From: Wagnerdoeblera intermedia
GTDB taxonomy: Bacteria; Pseudomonadota; Alphaproteobacteria; Rhodobacterales; Rhodobacteraceae
DNA: 64,000 bases
Direction: 5' to 3' (one strand)
Assembly: GCF_042647465.1 (NCBI RefSeq)
Contig: NZ_JBHRVN010000001.1
Position numbers and translations under genes: made by a program. How positions within the stretch are numbered: the first letter of the stretch is position 1; each line of letters begins with the position of its first letter. The notes beneath the pieces were generated by a model. The model was given only the letters and a program-made list of their open reading frames with translations, was not told the DNA's origin and did not search any database. Positions 17,693 to 25,828 of the stretch are shown here, piece by piece.

Positions 17693-18207
17693 GGTGCGAT
17701 CCTGTCTGAAAAGCGTTTTTGCAAAGCGGCGGCCAGTCCCCCGGCCTGCCAGACTTCGATCATCTGCGGCGCAAAGGGGCGAAAGCCCAGCCGCGCGCCG
17801 GTGGCAGGATTTTCAACCTCGCCCTTCGCCATATCAAGGCGCAGCTCCTGATGATCCGCGCAAAGACCGGTGATGCCCGGGCAGACCACAATCGGCAGAC
17901 CGGCATTGAGCGCCTTGCGCACGAAGGCGGAATCCGTGCTTTCCACCAGACAGGCCGCAACCCCGCATTCGCGCATGGCAACGCAGGCATGGGGGTGGCT
18001 GTGATGGCCGAAGTTCTTACCCGCAACGACGAAATCGCCCGGCTGAACGCCGGCGCGGAATTCGGGGCGGATGGTGGCAAAACACATCGCGCGCAGAGCG
18101 GGGATGTCGAAAGAGCCGAGGTCAGGCACCTGCGAATATTGGATAATTCCGTCATCCGCGCTGATGTTATCGCCAAAAAGCCAGGCTCTGCCGGTCAGGA
18201 CGAGCAT
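17689..18207 (-). CDS. LeuD-like aconitase swivel subunit
   Basis: 172 residues, the length of small subunits of two-subunit isopropylmalate isomerase/homoaconitase-type hydratases. Features: LFGDNISADDGII near the start (the GDNINTDxII equivalent), then GDFVVAGKNFGHHSHPHACVAMRECGVAACLVES, the swivel-domain substrate loop. In LeuD the loop is GxNFGCGSSRE; here it is GKNFGHHSHPH, so substrate recognition probably differs. The catalytic large subunit lies two genes upstream with tctC between them. Citraconate, citramalate or other branched dicarboxylates are candidates; this is inference. Confidence 0.88.
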   Translation of the reverse strand: MLVLTGRAWLFGDNISADDGIIQYSQVPDLGSFDIPALRAMCFATIRPEFRAGVQPGDFVVAGKNFGHHSHPHACVAMRECGVAACLVESTDSAFVRKALNAGLPIVVCPGITGLCADHQELRLDMAKGEVENPATGARLGFRPFAPQMIEVWQAGGLAAALQKRFSDRIAP

Positions 18208-18247
18208 CGTCTTTCCTTCCTGTTAAGGGCCATGGGGCCCCGGCAAC

Positions 18248-18272
18248 GGGCGCGGCGTCAGCCGCCGCGCCC
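18248..18272 (-). promoter_or_regulatory. Intercistronic hairpin downstream of the second tctC
   Basis: GGGCGCGGCG (18248-18257) pairs perfectly with CGCCGCGCCC (18263-18272) around TCAGC. It has no U tract, so it probably protects the tctC transcript 3' end within the operon rather than ending transcription. Confidence 0.6.
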
Positions 18273-18279
18273 CTGCGGC

Positions 18280-19248
18280 TCAGTCAGCGTTGCGCACGCC
18301 GGATTTTTCGATGATGCCGCCGACGGTTTCCGCATCGCTCGCCACGAAGGCTGCGAAATCTGCGCTCGGCAGATAGAAGGGATCGACCCCGGCGGTGGTC
18401 AGGCGGTTCAGGACCTCGGAGTCCTGCATGGCCTTGGCAAGTGCTGCGTCAAGCTTTGCCACCACAGCCTCGGGCAGACCTTTGGGGCCCGCAACGCCGT
18501 ACCAGGTGCCCATCTCATAGTCCTGGAAGCCCAGCTCGCCCATCGTCGGCAGATCCGGCAGCTGCGGCGAACGTTTGGTGGAGGCAATCGCCAGGGCCTT
18601 CAGATCGCCCGACCGGATGTGCGGCACCAGCGCGGTCGCATTCATAAAGCCGATATCGACATTGCCTGCGAGCAGGTCCACCGTCGCCGGGGCCACCCCC
18701 TGATAGGGCATATGCAACATGCTCGCACCGATCTCATCGGCGAACATCAGCCCGATCATATGCGGCAGCGAGCCGGGCCCGACCGAGCTGTAGCTGATGG
18801 CTTCCGGCTCTTTCAGGGCGGCCTCTTTGATCTTCTCAAGGCTGTCGAGACCGCCTTTGGCCGAAGTTACGAGGATATTCGGCACGTTCACAACGCGGCT
18901 CACATAGCTGAAAGCCTCAGCACCCGAATACCCCGCATCGGCGTTCAGCGCCGGGGCAATCACAAAGGTCGGCGAGCCCGCGATGATGAGCGTATGCCCG
19001 TCCGCCTCTGCCGAAGCCACCGCTTTGCCCGCAATCGCGGTCGAGCCGCCGGTGCGGTTATCGACAACCACGGGCTGGCCCAGTTCGCGGGTCAGCGATT
19101 CTGCCAGCGTGCGCGCGATCAGATCCGCCGCGCCTCCGGCCGCATAGGGGTTGATCAGCGTGACCGTCCGGTTCGGCCAGGTGTCAGCCGAAGCCTGAGA
19201 CAGGCCGAATGCGGCAAAAGCGGCCGCCAGTATCAATGATTTCTTCAT
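18280..19248 (-). CDS. tctC: TTT substrate-binding protein TctC
   Basis: 322 residues from the ATG at 19248, which stands 6 bases behind GGGAGG; an ATG two codons earlier touches that site and is unlikely to be used. A signal peptide ends near ASAD. Bug motifs: NRTVTLINPYAAGGAADLIARTLAE, VVVDNRTGGSTAIAGKAVA, and the SVGPGSLPHMIGL segment. It is inserted between the LeuC-like and LeuD-like genes, an uncommon order, and has strong hairpins on both sides. Confidence 0.93.
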   Translation of the reverse strand: MKKSLILAAAFAAFGLSQASADTWPNRTVTLINPYAAGGAADLIARTLAESLTRELGQPVVVDNRTGGSTAIAGKAVASAEADGHTLIIAGSPTFVIAPALNADAGYSGAEAFSYVSRVVNVPNILVTSAKGGLDSLEKIKEAALKEPEAISYSSVGPGSLPHMIGLMFADEIGASMLHMPYQGVAPATVDLLAGNVDIGFMNATALVPHIRSGDLKALAIASTKRSPQLPDLPTMGELGFQDYEMGTWYGVAGPKGLPEAVVAKLDAALAKAMQDSEVLNRLTTAGVDPFYLPSADFAAFVASDAETVGGIIEKSGVRNAD

Positions 19249-19282
19249 ATCCATCCTCCCAAAATGGCCCTTTGCGGGCTTC

Positions 19283-19316
19283 GCCGGTGCCGCCCTCTCC
19301 CCGCGACGGCACCGGC
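19283..19316 (-). promoter_or_regulatory. Intercistronic hairpin upstream of the second tctC
   Basis: GCCGGTGCCG (19283-19292) pairs perfectly with CGGCACCGGC (19307-19316) around a 14-base loop, in the 78-bp gap between the LeuC-like gene and tctC. With the hairpin at 18248-18272 it brackets the tctC cistron, a layout typical of segmental mRNA stability. Confidence 0.6.
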
Positions 19317-19326
19317 CGTGCCTTGA

Positions 19327-20589
19327 TCAGCCGGTCAGGCTGCGCGGATCCGTCATCACCCCGCGCAGGGCTGAGGCCGCGACCGTCAGCGGGCTTGCCA
19401 GATAGGCGCGCGCGTCCTGGTGCCCGTGGCGGCCGTTGTAGTTCATCTGATGGGTGGAGATCTGAACCTCCCCCGCATTGAGGAAGCCCTCATAGCCCCA
19501 GCAGGTCGTGCAGCCCGGCGCGAGGATCGTGGCCCCCGCTTCGGTCAGATCGGCCAGAACCCCCTCGCGGGAGGCCTGGGCATAGATCTCCCGGCTGCCT
19601 GGCGTCACATAAAGCGTGACATGGCCTGCGATTTTCTTTCCGCGCAGCACAGAGGCTGCGGCGCGCAGATCCTCCATCCGGGAATTGGCGCAGGTGCCGA
19701 TGCAGGCCTGATCGATGTGCTGACCGATGAACTCCGTGACCGGGCGGGCCAGATGCAGCGCCGGGGGCGGCGTGATCATCGGCTCAAGGCGCGAGAGGTC
19801 ATAGACGGCCTCAAAGTCATACTGCGCGTCCGGATCCGCCTCGAGCCCGGGCAGCTCCGCCTCTCCGGTGCGGGCGCGGGCATAGGCCATCGCCAGATCA
19901 TCAAGCGGCATCAGCGCCGTGTCGGCCCCGGCATGATAGGAACAGGCCAGCAGGGACTGTCGCTCATCAAGGCTCAGCCCGGCGATCGCGGACCCGCAGT
20001 ATTCGATGCAGGCCTGGGCCAGCCGGTCGCCTTCGGCGTAATCGCGGATGATGCATTGCACCAGATCGCGGGCCATGACCCCCCGGGGCAGCGCCCCCTC
20101 AAGCCGGATGCGGACCGAGCGCGGCACCATCATCCAGTTGCTCTCTGAAAGCTGCGTGACCACCACCTCAGACGACATGGCAATATTGAGCGCGCCGACC
20201 ACACCGACGGTCGCGATATTCGGCTCGTCCGAGAAAACCAGCGCGCCGGGGCGCGCGAAGCCGTTTTCGGTCATCATATGGTGCCTGAGCCCGCTGCCCG
20301 CGCCGAAGAAATGCGCGCCCTGTTCGGTGGCAAAATCCCGCATCTCGCGGTGGGCCTGGTAATAGGGCGTGCCCATACCGGCAGAGGTCGTATGATCCAC
20401 CACCATCACCACCCGCTCAGGCCGGGCGAGCTTTGAGCAGCCCGCGCGCTGCATGATCGCCTTGCGCGCCGACCAGGAAATCTCCTGGCAGACGGTGTAA
20501 TCGGGCGTCACGGTGACATATTCCCCGGGCCGCACCAGCGGCAGACCCGCCGCACGGGCGACGATCTTTTCGGCCATGGTCATGCCCAT
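19327..20589 (-). CDS. LeuC-like aconitase family large subunit
   Basis: 420 residues, the usual size of the catalytic subunit in two-subunit hydro-lyases with a [4Fe-4S] cluster. Cluster ligands are visible in IGTCANSR (IGSCTNxR equivalent) and in PGCTTCWG (PGCxxCxG equivalent). Near the N-terminus MVVDHTTSAG replaces the common VxDHxxPxxD pattern. With the LeuD-like protein it would isomerise or hydrate a di- or tricarboxylate. The start overlaps the upstream fumarase-like beta gene by 10 bases. True LeuC function is less likely, because leuB and leuA are absent. Confidence 0.9.
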   Translation of the reverse strand: MGMTMAEKIVARAAGLPLVRPGEYVTVTPDYTVCQEISWSARKAIMQRAGCSKLARPERVVMVVDHTTSAGMGTPYYQAHREMRDFATEQGAHFFGAGSGLRHHMMTENGFARPGALVFSDEPNIATVGVVGALNIAMSSEVVVTQLSESNWMMVPRSVRIRLEGALPRGVMARDLVQCIIRDYAEGDRLAQACIEYCGSAIAGLSLDERQSLLACSYHAGADTALMPLDDLAMAYARARTGEAELPGLEADPDAQYDFEAVYDLSRLEPMITPPPALHLARPVTEFIGQHIDQACIGTCANSRMEDLRAAASVLRGKKIAGHVTLYVTPGSREIYAQASREGVLADLTEAGATILAPGCTTCWGYEGFLNAGEVQISTHQMNYNGRHGHQDARAYLASPLTVAASALRGVMTDPRSLTG

Positions 20590-21251
20590 TTCGGCGGCTC
20601 CCTGCTGGAAAGGACGGGCGGGGAGGCCTGGGGGCCTGTGGCCTCCCGCTCTGCCCGCATCTGTGCGATCAATGCGTCGCGACGTGCGCGGGCGGTGGCA
20701 TCGCCCTCATCATAGACCGAGCGCCCGCGGGCATCGATCCCGACGGTCAGCGGCCCGAGGTTTTCGACCTCAAGGCAGACCAGCCGGTAATGCGCGATCA
20801 TATCGGGGTAGCCGATCTGGCGGATCCCCCGGATCCCGGCGGAAATGATCGGCGCACCGCCACCGAGAAACGAGAGATAGACCCCGCCGGTCTGCGCAAG
20901 GGCTGCCGCACAGTGCCGGTCAAGACCGCCCTTGCCGCCCACGCATTTGAGATCGAAATGCCGGATCAGCCCCGGCATCACATCGTTAAACCGCGTCGAG
21001 GTCGTCGGGTTCATATAAAGGATTTCAAACTCACCACTGGCGCTTTCGCGACTAAAGCTGCCCAGGTGAAAGAAGGCCCCGCCCTGCAGCGGCACCGGCG
21101 GCGCCTCGCCGCTTTCCATACAGGCCACCAGGCGCTGATGAGTGGGGATCCCGGCGGTCGCAATGATGGTGCCCGACAGCGTCACCATATCGCCGATAGT
21201 GAGTGCCGCGAGGTCCGCAGGATCGGCCGGAAGCCGGAGATGTCGGATCAT
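20580..21251 (-). CDS. Class I fumarase-like hydratase, beta subunit (C-terminal domain type)
   Basis: 223 residues from the ATG at 21251, which overlaps the alpha-subunit stop by four bases. It matches the beta chain of two-subunit fumarase/L-tartrate dehydratase: GDMVTLSGTIIATAGIPTHQRL, NPTTSTRFND, CVGGKGGLD with the conserved GKGG, and GGAPIISAGIRGIRQIGYPD. It forms a heteromer with the alpha subunit that carries the iron-sulfur cluster. Fumarate, tartrate and mesaconate hydratases belong to this family and are not separable by eye. Confidence 0.92.
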   Translation of the reverse strand: MIRHLRLPADPADLAALTIGDMVTLSGTIIATAGIPTHQRLVACMESGEAPPVPLQGGAFFHLGSFSRESASGEFEILYMNPTTSTRFNDVMPGLIRHFDLKCVGGKGGLDRHCAAALAQTGGVYLSFLGGGAPIISAGIRGIRQIGYPDMIAHYRLVCLEVENLGPLTVGIDARGRSVYDEGDATARARRDALIAQMRAEREATGPQASPPVLSSREPPKWA

Positions 21252-22120
21252 ATCGGCAACCACTCCACCGGCTGGCCCGCCCGCAGACGCGCGGTGGCGC
21301 GGCGGTTGATCCAGCAGTTGAAGGCGACCGCGACCGGGGTAAATCCATGGCCTGCCGCGTAATTGACATGCACGCCCAGGACCGTGCTGTCGCCGCCGGT
21401 GCCCATCGGCCCATAGCCAAGCCCGTTGACGGCGCGGAAGAGCCGCTCCTCAATGCCGGCGACCATCGGCTCGGGATGGGGCTGGCCGACGGGGCGCAGC
21501 GTGGCCTCTTTGGCCATTTTCGCGGCGTAATCAAAGGTGCCGCCGATCCCCACGCCCATGATCACCGGCGGGCAATGCTGAGCACCGGCCTTGATCGCCA
21601 CATCCAGCACCCAGGTCTCGATGGTTTCCAGTGTCGGAAAGGTAAACAACTCCAGCGCCGCCCAGCGGCCCGAGCCAAGCGCCTTCGGGCTGCAGGTGAT
21701 CTCGATGTAATCGGCATCCTCGATCAGATCGAAGGTCACAATCGGCATGTCTTTGCCGTGATAGCCCCGCTCGAGCGTCAGCGGGTTGGTGACATGCTGC
21801 AGGATCGGCGGATCGATTTCGCGGACCAGTTCATCAAACCCCTGCCGGATGGCCGATTTGATATTGGCCCGCCAGTCGCAGCGGGTGCCGATCCGCACGA
21901 AATAGACCGGCACACCGGCGTCTGAGCAGACGAAGCGGTCTTTTCGCGCCGCAAGCTCGGCAGAGCGCAGCATGAGATCGAGCGTTTTACGCCCGGTCTC
22001 GCTGCTTTCAGTCGCCATCGCATGTCTCAGTGCTGCACGGGTGTCCTCGGGCACCGCGCGCAGGCAGCGTGAATATAGCGCCTTGCTGACCTCTCTGATG
22101 TCCTCCTCCCCAAGAGACAT
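21248..22120 (-). CDS. Class I fumarase-like hydratase, alpha subunit (Fe-S)
   Basis: 290 residues, TtdA/FumA N-terminal type. The three expected cluster cysteines are visible in FVCSDAGVPVYF, GAQHCPPVIMGVGIGGTFD and FNCWINRRA. It catalyses reversible hydration of an unsaturated dicarboxylate together with the beta chain. One-base stop/start overlap with the GST gene upstream. Having both a fumarase-type and an aconitase-type hydratase in one operon suggests two successive, stereochemically different hydration steps on related acids. Confidence 0.93.
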   Translation of the reverse strand: MSLGEEDIREVSKALYSRCLRAVPEDTRAALRHAMATESSETGRKTLDLMLRSAELAARKDRFVCSDAGVPVYFVRIGTRCDWRANIKSAIRQGFDELVREIDPPILQHVTNPLTLERGYHGKDMPIVTFDLIEDADYIEITCSPKALGSGRWAALELFTFPTLETIETWVLDVAIKAGAQHCPPVIMGVGIGGTFDYAAKMAKEATLRPVGQPHPEPMVAGIEERLFRAVNGLGYGPMGTGGDSTVLGVHVNYAAGHGFTPVAVAFNCWINRRATARLRAGQPVEWLPI

Positions 22121-22794
22121 CAGGCACCAACCGGCAGAGCTGCGGTGAAATCCAGCAGGGCCGAAGTGTCGCGCCGTTGCGGCGGCGCATCATCGACGAT
22201 GCGCGTGGCCATCACTTCGGGCAGTTGCTCCATCGCCTCCGCCCAGGCCCGCAGGCCGGGAAAGGCCTCGCGCCAGCGGCTTTGCGAGAAGCGCAGATCG
22301 ATCTGGCCCAGAAGGCAGATCAGCGCAATGGACGAGCGCGCGATCTTTGCCTGGGGAAGCTGCGCCACCCGAGCTTCAAAGCGCGCAAGCCCGCGGTGCA
22401 GCTTGGTGGAAAGATTGTCGATCATCCCCTCAGATGGCTCATCGCGCTGATATTCGATGCGCAGCAGCAGCGCCGCTCCGGTCAGCTCATCAGCCAGGGC
22501 CTCATCGGCCATCTGCCCGAGACGCTCCATCGGATCGGCCGGATCAAGCTGCCCGCCGGAGGCGTGATCGATCCAGCTGAGGATGACCCGCGAGTCCTGC
22601 AATACCAGCCCGTTATCCAGAACCAGCGCCGGGATTTGTCCGGCCGGATTATCCGCAAGGATCGCTTCGGGCGAGCGGCTGACAGAGGAGACCACCGTGC
22701 GGCAGAGCTCAATTCCATCCTCAAGTCCGGTGGCTTTCAGTGCAATCATCACCTTCCGAACGAAGGGTGAGCGCGGGGACCAGTGCAGCTTCAA
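22120..22794 (-). CDS. Glutathione S-transferase family protein
   Basis: 224 residues: an N-terminal thioredoxin-like domain (MKLHWSPRSPFVRKVMIAL, NPAGQIPALVLDNGLVLQDSRVI with the glutathione-binding cis-Pro and DS motif) and an all-helical C-terminal domain. Such proteins conjugate glutathione or act as cis-trans isomerases such as maleylpyruvate isomerase. In an operon of dicarboxylate hydratases an isomerase role is attractive but unproven. It starts 40 bases after the lactonase-like gene. Confidence 0.88.
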   Translation of the reverse strand: MKLHWSPRSPFVRKVMIALKATGLEDGIELCRTVVSSVSRSPEAILADNPAGQIPALVLDNGLVLQDSRVILSWIDHASGGQLDPADPMERLGQMADEALADELTGAALLLRIEYQRDEPSEGMIDNLSTKLHRGLARFEARVAQLPQAKIARSSIALICLLGQIDLRFSQSRWREAFPGLRAWAEAMEQLPEVMATRIVDDAPPQRRDTSALLDFTAALPVGA

Positions 22795-22834
22795 ATCCGC
22801 CTCCCTTAATAAATTAAAAAACTATATCTATGCA

Positions 22835-23641
22835 TTAATCGAGGCTGTCAATGAAGTCTGACAGCGCCGCGTTGTAAGCCTGTGTCTGCTCGAGGTTCGG
22901 GATATGACCCGCGCCGGGAATGATCTGCAGGCGGGCTTTGGGGAAGATCCCCTCCATACGCGCCATGACATCCGGCATCGCCCCGTCAAGCGCGCCCGCC
23001 ACCAGCAGAACAGGCTTGTCGAAGCCCGCAGCCACAGATGCGAAATCATAGCCCTGAAGCGCGGTGGCGCAGGCGGCATAACCCTCAAGCGAAAGGGTCC
23101 GGATCGAGGCTTCGAGCGCCTTAACCCCCGGCAGTGTCCGGTTTTCGGGCTGGAACCACCGGGTGATGATATCCTCAGCCACCCAGTCCATCCCCCGCTC
23201 CCGCGCGCGGGCGACGCGCTTTTCCCACATGGCCGCGCCACCGGGCTGGGTCGCGGCCTGACCATCCGTCAGCACCAGCGCCCGCAGGCGTTCGGGGGCG
23301 CGTCCGGCGAAGGCCAGCATCGTCGGCACCCCCATCGAGAGCCCGACACCCACGGCGTTGCGCACATCAAAATGCTCTGCAAGCGCTGCAAGATCCGCGC
23401 CGAGGTCTGCAATGGTCACCGCGCCGGTGGCCGGAGATTCCCCATGCCCGCGCTGATCATAGCGCAGCAGATTGAACCGCCCCGAGAGCATCTCTGCCTG
23501 TGCGTCCCAGATCCGGTGGCTGGTCGCGAGCGAGTTTGAAAAGATCACCCAGGGGCGATCCGCCTCTGCCGCGCGCTGCACCCTGACCCTTAACCGCGCC
23601 GCCGGGGTCGTCACAAAGCCGTCGAAATCAGAGGTTTGCAT
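22835..23641 (-). CDS. Alpha/beta hydrolase, 3-oxoadipate enol-lactonase (PcaD)-like
   Basis: 268 residues. The oxyanion region is FSNSLATSHRIWD and the nucleophile elbow GVGLSMGV holds Ser102. The acid is Asp in VAGALDGAMP and the base is His in IPGAGHIPNLE. The NSLGT-like N-terminus and overall pattern resemble PcaD, which hydrolyses an enol-lactone to 3-oxoadipate. It is the first gene of the long minus-strand operon, so the pathway may begin from a lactone. A general esterase role cannot be excluded. Confidence 0.88.
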   Translation of the reverse strand: MQTSDFDGFVTTPAARLRVRVQRAAEADRPWVIFSNSLATSHRIWDAQAEMLSGRFNLLRYDQRGHGESPATGAVTIADLGADLAALAEHFDVRNAVGVGLSMGVPTMLAFAGRAPERLRALVLTDGQAATQPGGAAMWEKRVARARERGMDWVAEDIITRWFQPENRTLPGVKALEASIRTLSLEGYAACATALQGYDFASVAAGFDKPVLLVAGALDGAMPDVMARMEGIFPKARLQIIPGAGHIPNLEQTQAYNAALSDFIDSLD

Positions 23642-23823
23642 CGCTGCGTCCTTCTATATAAGTTATTAACATAGCATATCTATGTTTTTGCTGCCAACAC
23701 GTCCCTGAGCAGCGACTCACCGTTGACCGCACCAAAATTAAGAGCATAAACTATGTTATTAGCACAAGTGGGCTTGAGAGTGACTCGGTGCCCGCTGTCA
23801 GCGCTCAATCTCAGGGAGTTACT
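23642..23823. promoter_or_regulatory. Divergent promoter/operator region, lactonase operon and crotonase operon
   Basis: An AT-rich 182-bp spacer. CATAG-CATAT-CTATG (23670-23684) is a perfect inverted repeat. TTATTAACATAG (23663-23674) has a near-copy in the opposite sense, CTATGTTATTAG (23751-23762), so each divergent gene has one. These are candidate operators for the GntR/HutC paralogues in the area. Confidence 0.55.
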
Positions 23824-24585
23824 ATGACTTTGACGGTCACTCGCGACCAGACGGTCGCAACGATCACGATGGACAATCCTCCGGTCAATGCGCTGACGCT
23901 TGAGCGTTATCGCGAGATCGGCGATGTTTTTGAAGAGACCGCAGCCTGGAGCGATATCCACTGCATCATCCTGACCGGCGCGGGCTCAAAAGCGTTCTGC
24001 GCGGGACTTGATCTCAACGAATTCGTGGCCGCCACCGTCGAGCAGGACCCCAACCGCGCCGCCATCATCCGCCGTGCCTTCGCCGCGATCCGCAAGGCTT
24101 CGGTGCCGGTGATTGCCGCGATCAACGGGCCGGCGCTCGGGGCGGGCAATGTGATCGCCTCCTGCGCGGATTTCCGCATCTGCACGCCCAACAGCCGTTT
24201 CGGCATGCCGGAGGTCAATATCGGCCGCTGCGGCGGGGCTGCGCATATGGCGCGTCACCTGCCCCAGGGCCTGCTGCGCCGGATGTATTTCACGGGCCTT
24301 CCGATCTCTGCCGAAGAAGCCGCCCGCTGGGGCTATGTCGAAGAGATCGTTGCGGCAGAAGATCTGATGCCGCGCGCGCGCGAATTCGCCACGCTGATCG
24401 CATCAAAAGCGCCGCTCGGCCTGCGGCTGGCGAAAGAAGCGCTCAACCGCATTGAGTTTATGCCCACTGAGGAGGGCTATGAGCTGGAGCAGAGCTATTC
24501 GACCCGCCTCATGACCACTGCCGACGCCCGCGAAGCGATCCGCGCCACCGTCGAGAAGCGCGCTCCGGTCTGGACCGGCCGCTGA
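23824..24585 (+). CDS. Enoyl-CoA hydratase/isomerase family protein (crotonase)
   Basis: 253 residues from the ATG at 23824, behind GGGAG; a GTG 36 bases earlier has no ribosome site. The crotonase fold is clear: SKAFCAGLDLNEF and GPALGAGNVIASCADFRI form the oxyanion hole. Of the two hydratase glutamates, the first is present (Glu130 in GMPEVNIG). The second, expected before MYFTG, is Arg153. A plain enoyl-CoA hydratase is therefore doubtful; an isomerase, dehalogenase/hydrolase, lyase or carnitinyl-CoA-dehydratase-like activity is possible. CaiB follows after 7 bases. Confidence 0.88.
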   Translation: MTLTVTRDQTVATITMDNPPVNALTLERYREIGDVFEETAAWSDIHCIILTGAGSKAFCAGLDLNEFVAATVEQDPNRAAIIRRAFAAIRKASVPVIAAINGPALGAGNVIASCADFRICTPNSRFGMPEVNIGRCGGAAHMARHLPQGLLRRMYFTGLPISAEEAARWGYVEEIVAAEDLMPRAREFATLIASKAPLGLRLAKEALNRIEFMPTEEGYELEQSYSTRLMTTADAREAIRATVEKRAPVWTGR

Positions 24586-24592
24586 AACACCC

Positions 24593-25828
24593 TTGCAGAA
24601 ACAGAAAGTCAAAGTAGTGGCCGGACCTCTCTCTCACATCCGCGTCCTCGACCTCAGCCGGATCATGGCCGGTCCCTGGTCGGGGCAGATTCTCGCGGAC
24701 CTTGGCGCGGACGTCATCAAAGTCGAACGCGCCGGCGAAGGCGATGACACCCGCAAATGGGGCCCGCCCTGGGCCACCGACGCCAACGGCGAGCCGACCC
24801 GGGAAGCGGGCTATTACCTCTCGGTGAACCGCGGCAAGCGCTCGATTACAGCGGATCTGTCGGACCCCGCCGATCAGCAGATGCTGCGTGATCTGGCGAA
24901 ACATTGCGACATCGTGCTGGAAAACTTCAAAGTCGGGACGCTGCAGCGCTATGGCCTGGGCCCCGAAGATCTGCATGCGGTCAATCCGCGGCTGATCTAT
25001 TGCTCGGTGACGGGCTTTGGTCAGGATGGCCCGCGCGCCGCGGATGTGGCCTATGATTTCATGATCCAGGCCATGGGCGGCCTGATGAGCGTGACCGGCG
25101 CCCCCGACACCGAGCCGGGCGGCGGCCCGCAGAAGGTGGGCGCGCCGATCATCGACATTATGACCGGAATGTATGCCACGGTGGCGGTTCTCGCGGCGCT
25201 CGCGCGGCGCGAGCAGAGCGGCGAGGGTGAATATATCGATCTCGCCATGCTCGATGTGGCCACCGCCATGCTGGCCAATCAGGGCATGAACCATCTGCTC
25301 TCTGGAAAAGTGCCCACCCGCGCGGGCAACCGGCATCCCAATATCCAGCCGCAGGATGTCTTCGCGGTGGCCGACGGCCATATCGTGCTGGCGGTCGGCA
25401 ATGATGAGCAGTTCCGCCGCTTTGCGGCCTGCCTGGGCGAGCCGGGCTGGGCCGATGATCCGGATTATGCGACCAATGCTGCAAGGGTTAAAAACCTGGC
25501 ACGGCTGCATCCGATGATCTCAGAACGCTTCCTGTCGCAGCCGCTGGCTCATTGGCTGCACGCACTTGGCCAGGCGAAGGTGCCCTGCGGGCCGATCAAC
25601 ACCGTTCCCATGGTCTTTGACGAGCCGCAGATCCGTCACCGCGAGATGCTGCGCGATCTGCCGCATCCGCTGCTTGGCAGCCTGCGCCAGGTGGTCAGCC
25701 CGCTGCGCTTCAGCAAAGCACCGCTGGATTATCGCGCCTCGGCTCCGCTTCTGGGCCAGCATGACGCCGAGGTGCGCGCCGAATTCGGCCTGCGCCCGCT
25801 TGGAGAAACCGGGGAGGACCGCGCATGA
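24593..25828 (+). CDS. CaiB/BaiF family III CoA-transferase
   Basis: 411 residues from a TTG at 24593; a GTG at 24617 is also possible, and neither has a convincing ribosome site. Family signature IRVLDLSRIMAGPWSGQILADLGADVIKVE; catalytic Asp188 in PIIDIMTG. It resembles the 5.1-kb CaiB more than the 13.0-kb copy. Next to a crotonase, it probably produces the CoA ester on which the crotonase acts. The following gene overlaps it by four bases. Confidence 0.91.
   Translation: MQKQKVKVVAGPLSHIRVLDLSRIMAGPWSGQILADLGADVIKVERAGEGDDTRKWGPPWATDANGEPTREAGYYLSVNRGKRSITADLSDPADQQMLRDLAKHCDIVLENFKVGTLQRYGLGPEDLHAVNPRLIYCSVTGFGQDGPRAADVAYDFMIQAMGGLMSVTGAPDTEPGGGPQKVGAPIIDIMTGMYATVAVLAALARREQSGEGEYIDLAMLDVATAMLANQGMNHLLSGKVPTRAGNRHPNIQPQDVFAVADGHIVLAVGNDEQFRRFAACLGEPGWADDPDYATNAARVKNLARLHPMISERFLSQPLAHWLHALGQAKVPCGPINTVPMVFDEPQIRHREMLRDLPHPLLGSLRQVVSPLRFSKAPLDYRASAPLLGQHDAEVRAEFGLRPLGETGEDRA

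Noticed and set aside
17719..19239. 506-codon plus-strand frame opposite the LeuD-like gene and tctC
   Set aside because: Shadow frame without a family or a ribosome site; it crosses two real genes and their hairpin.
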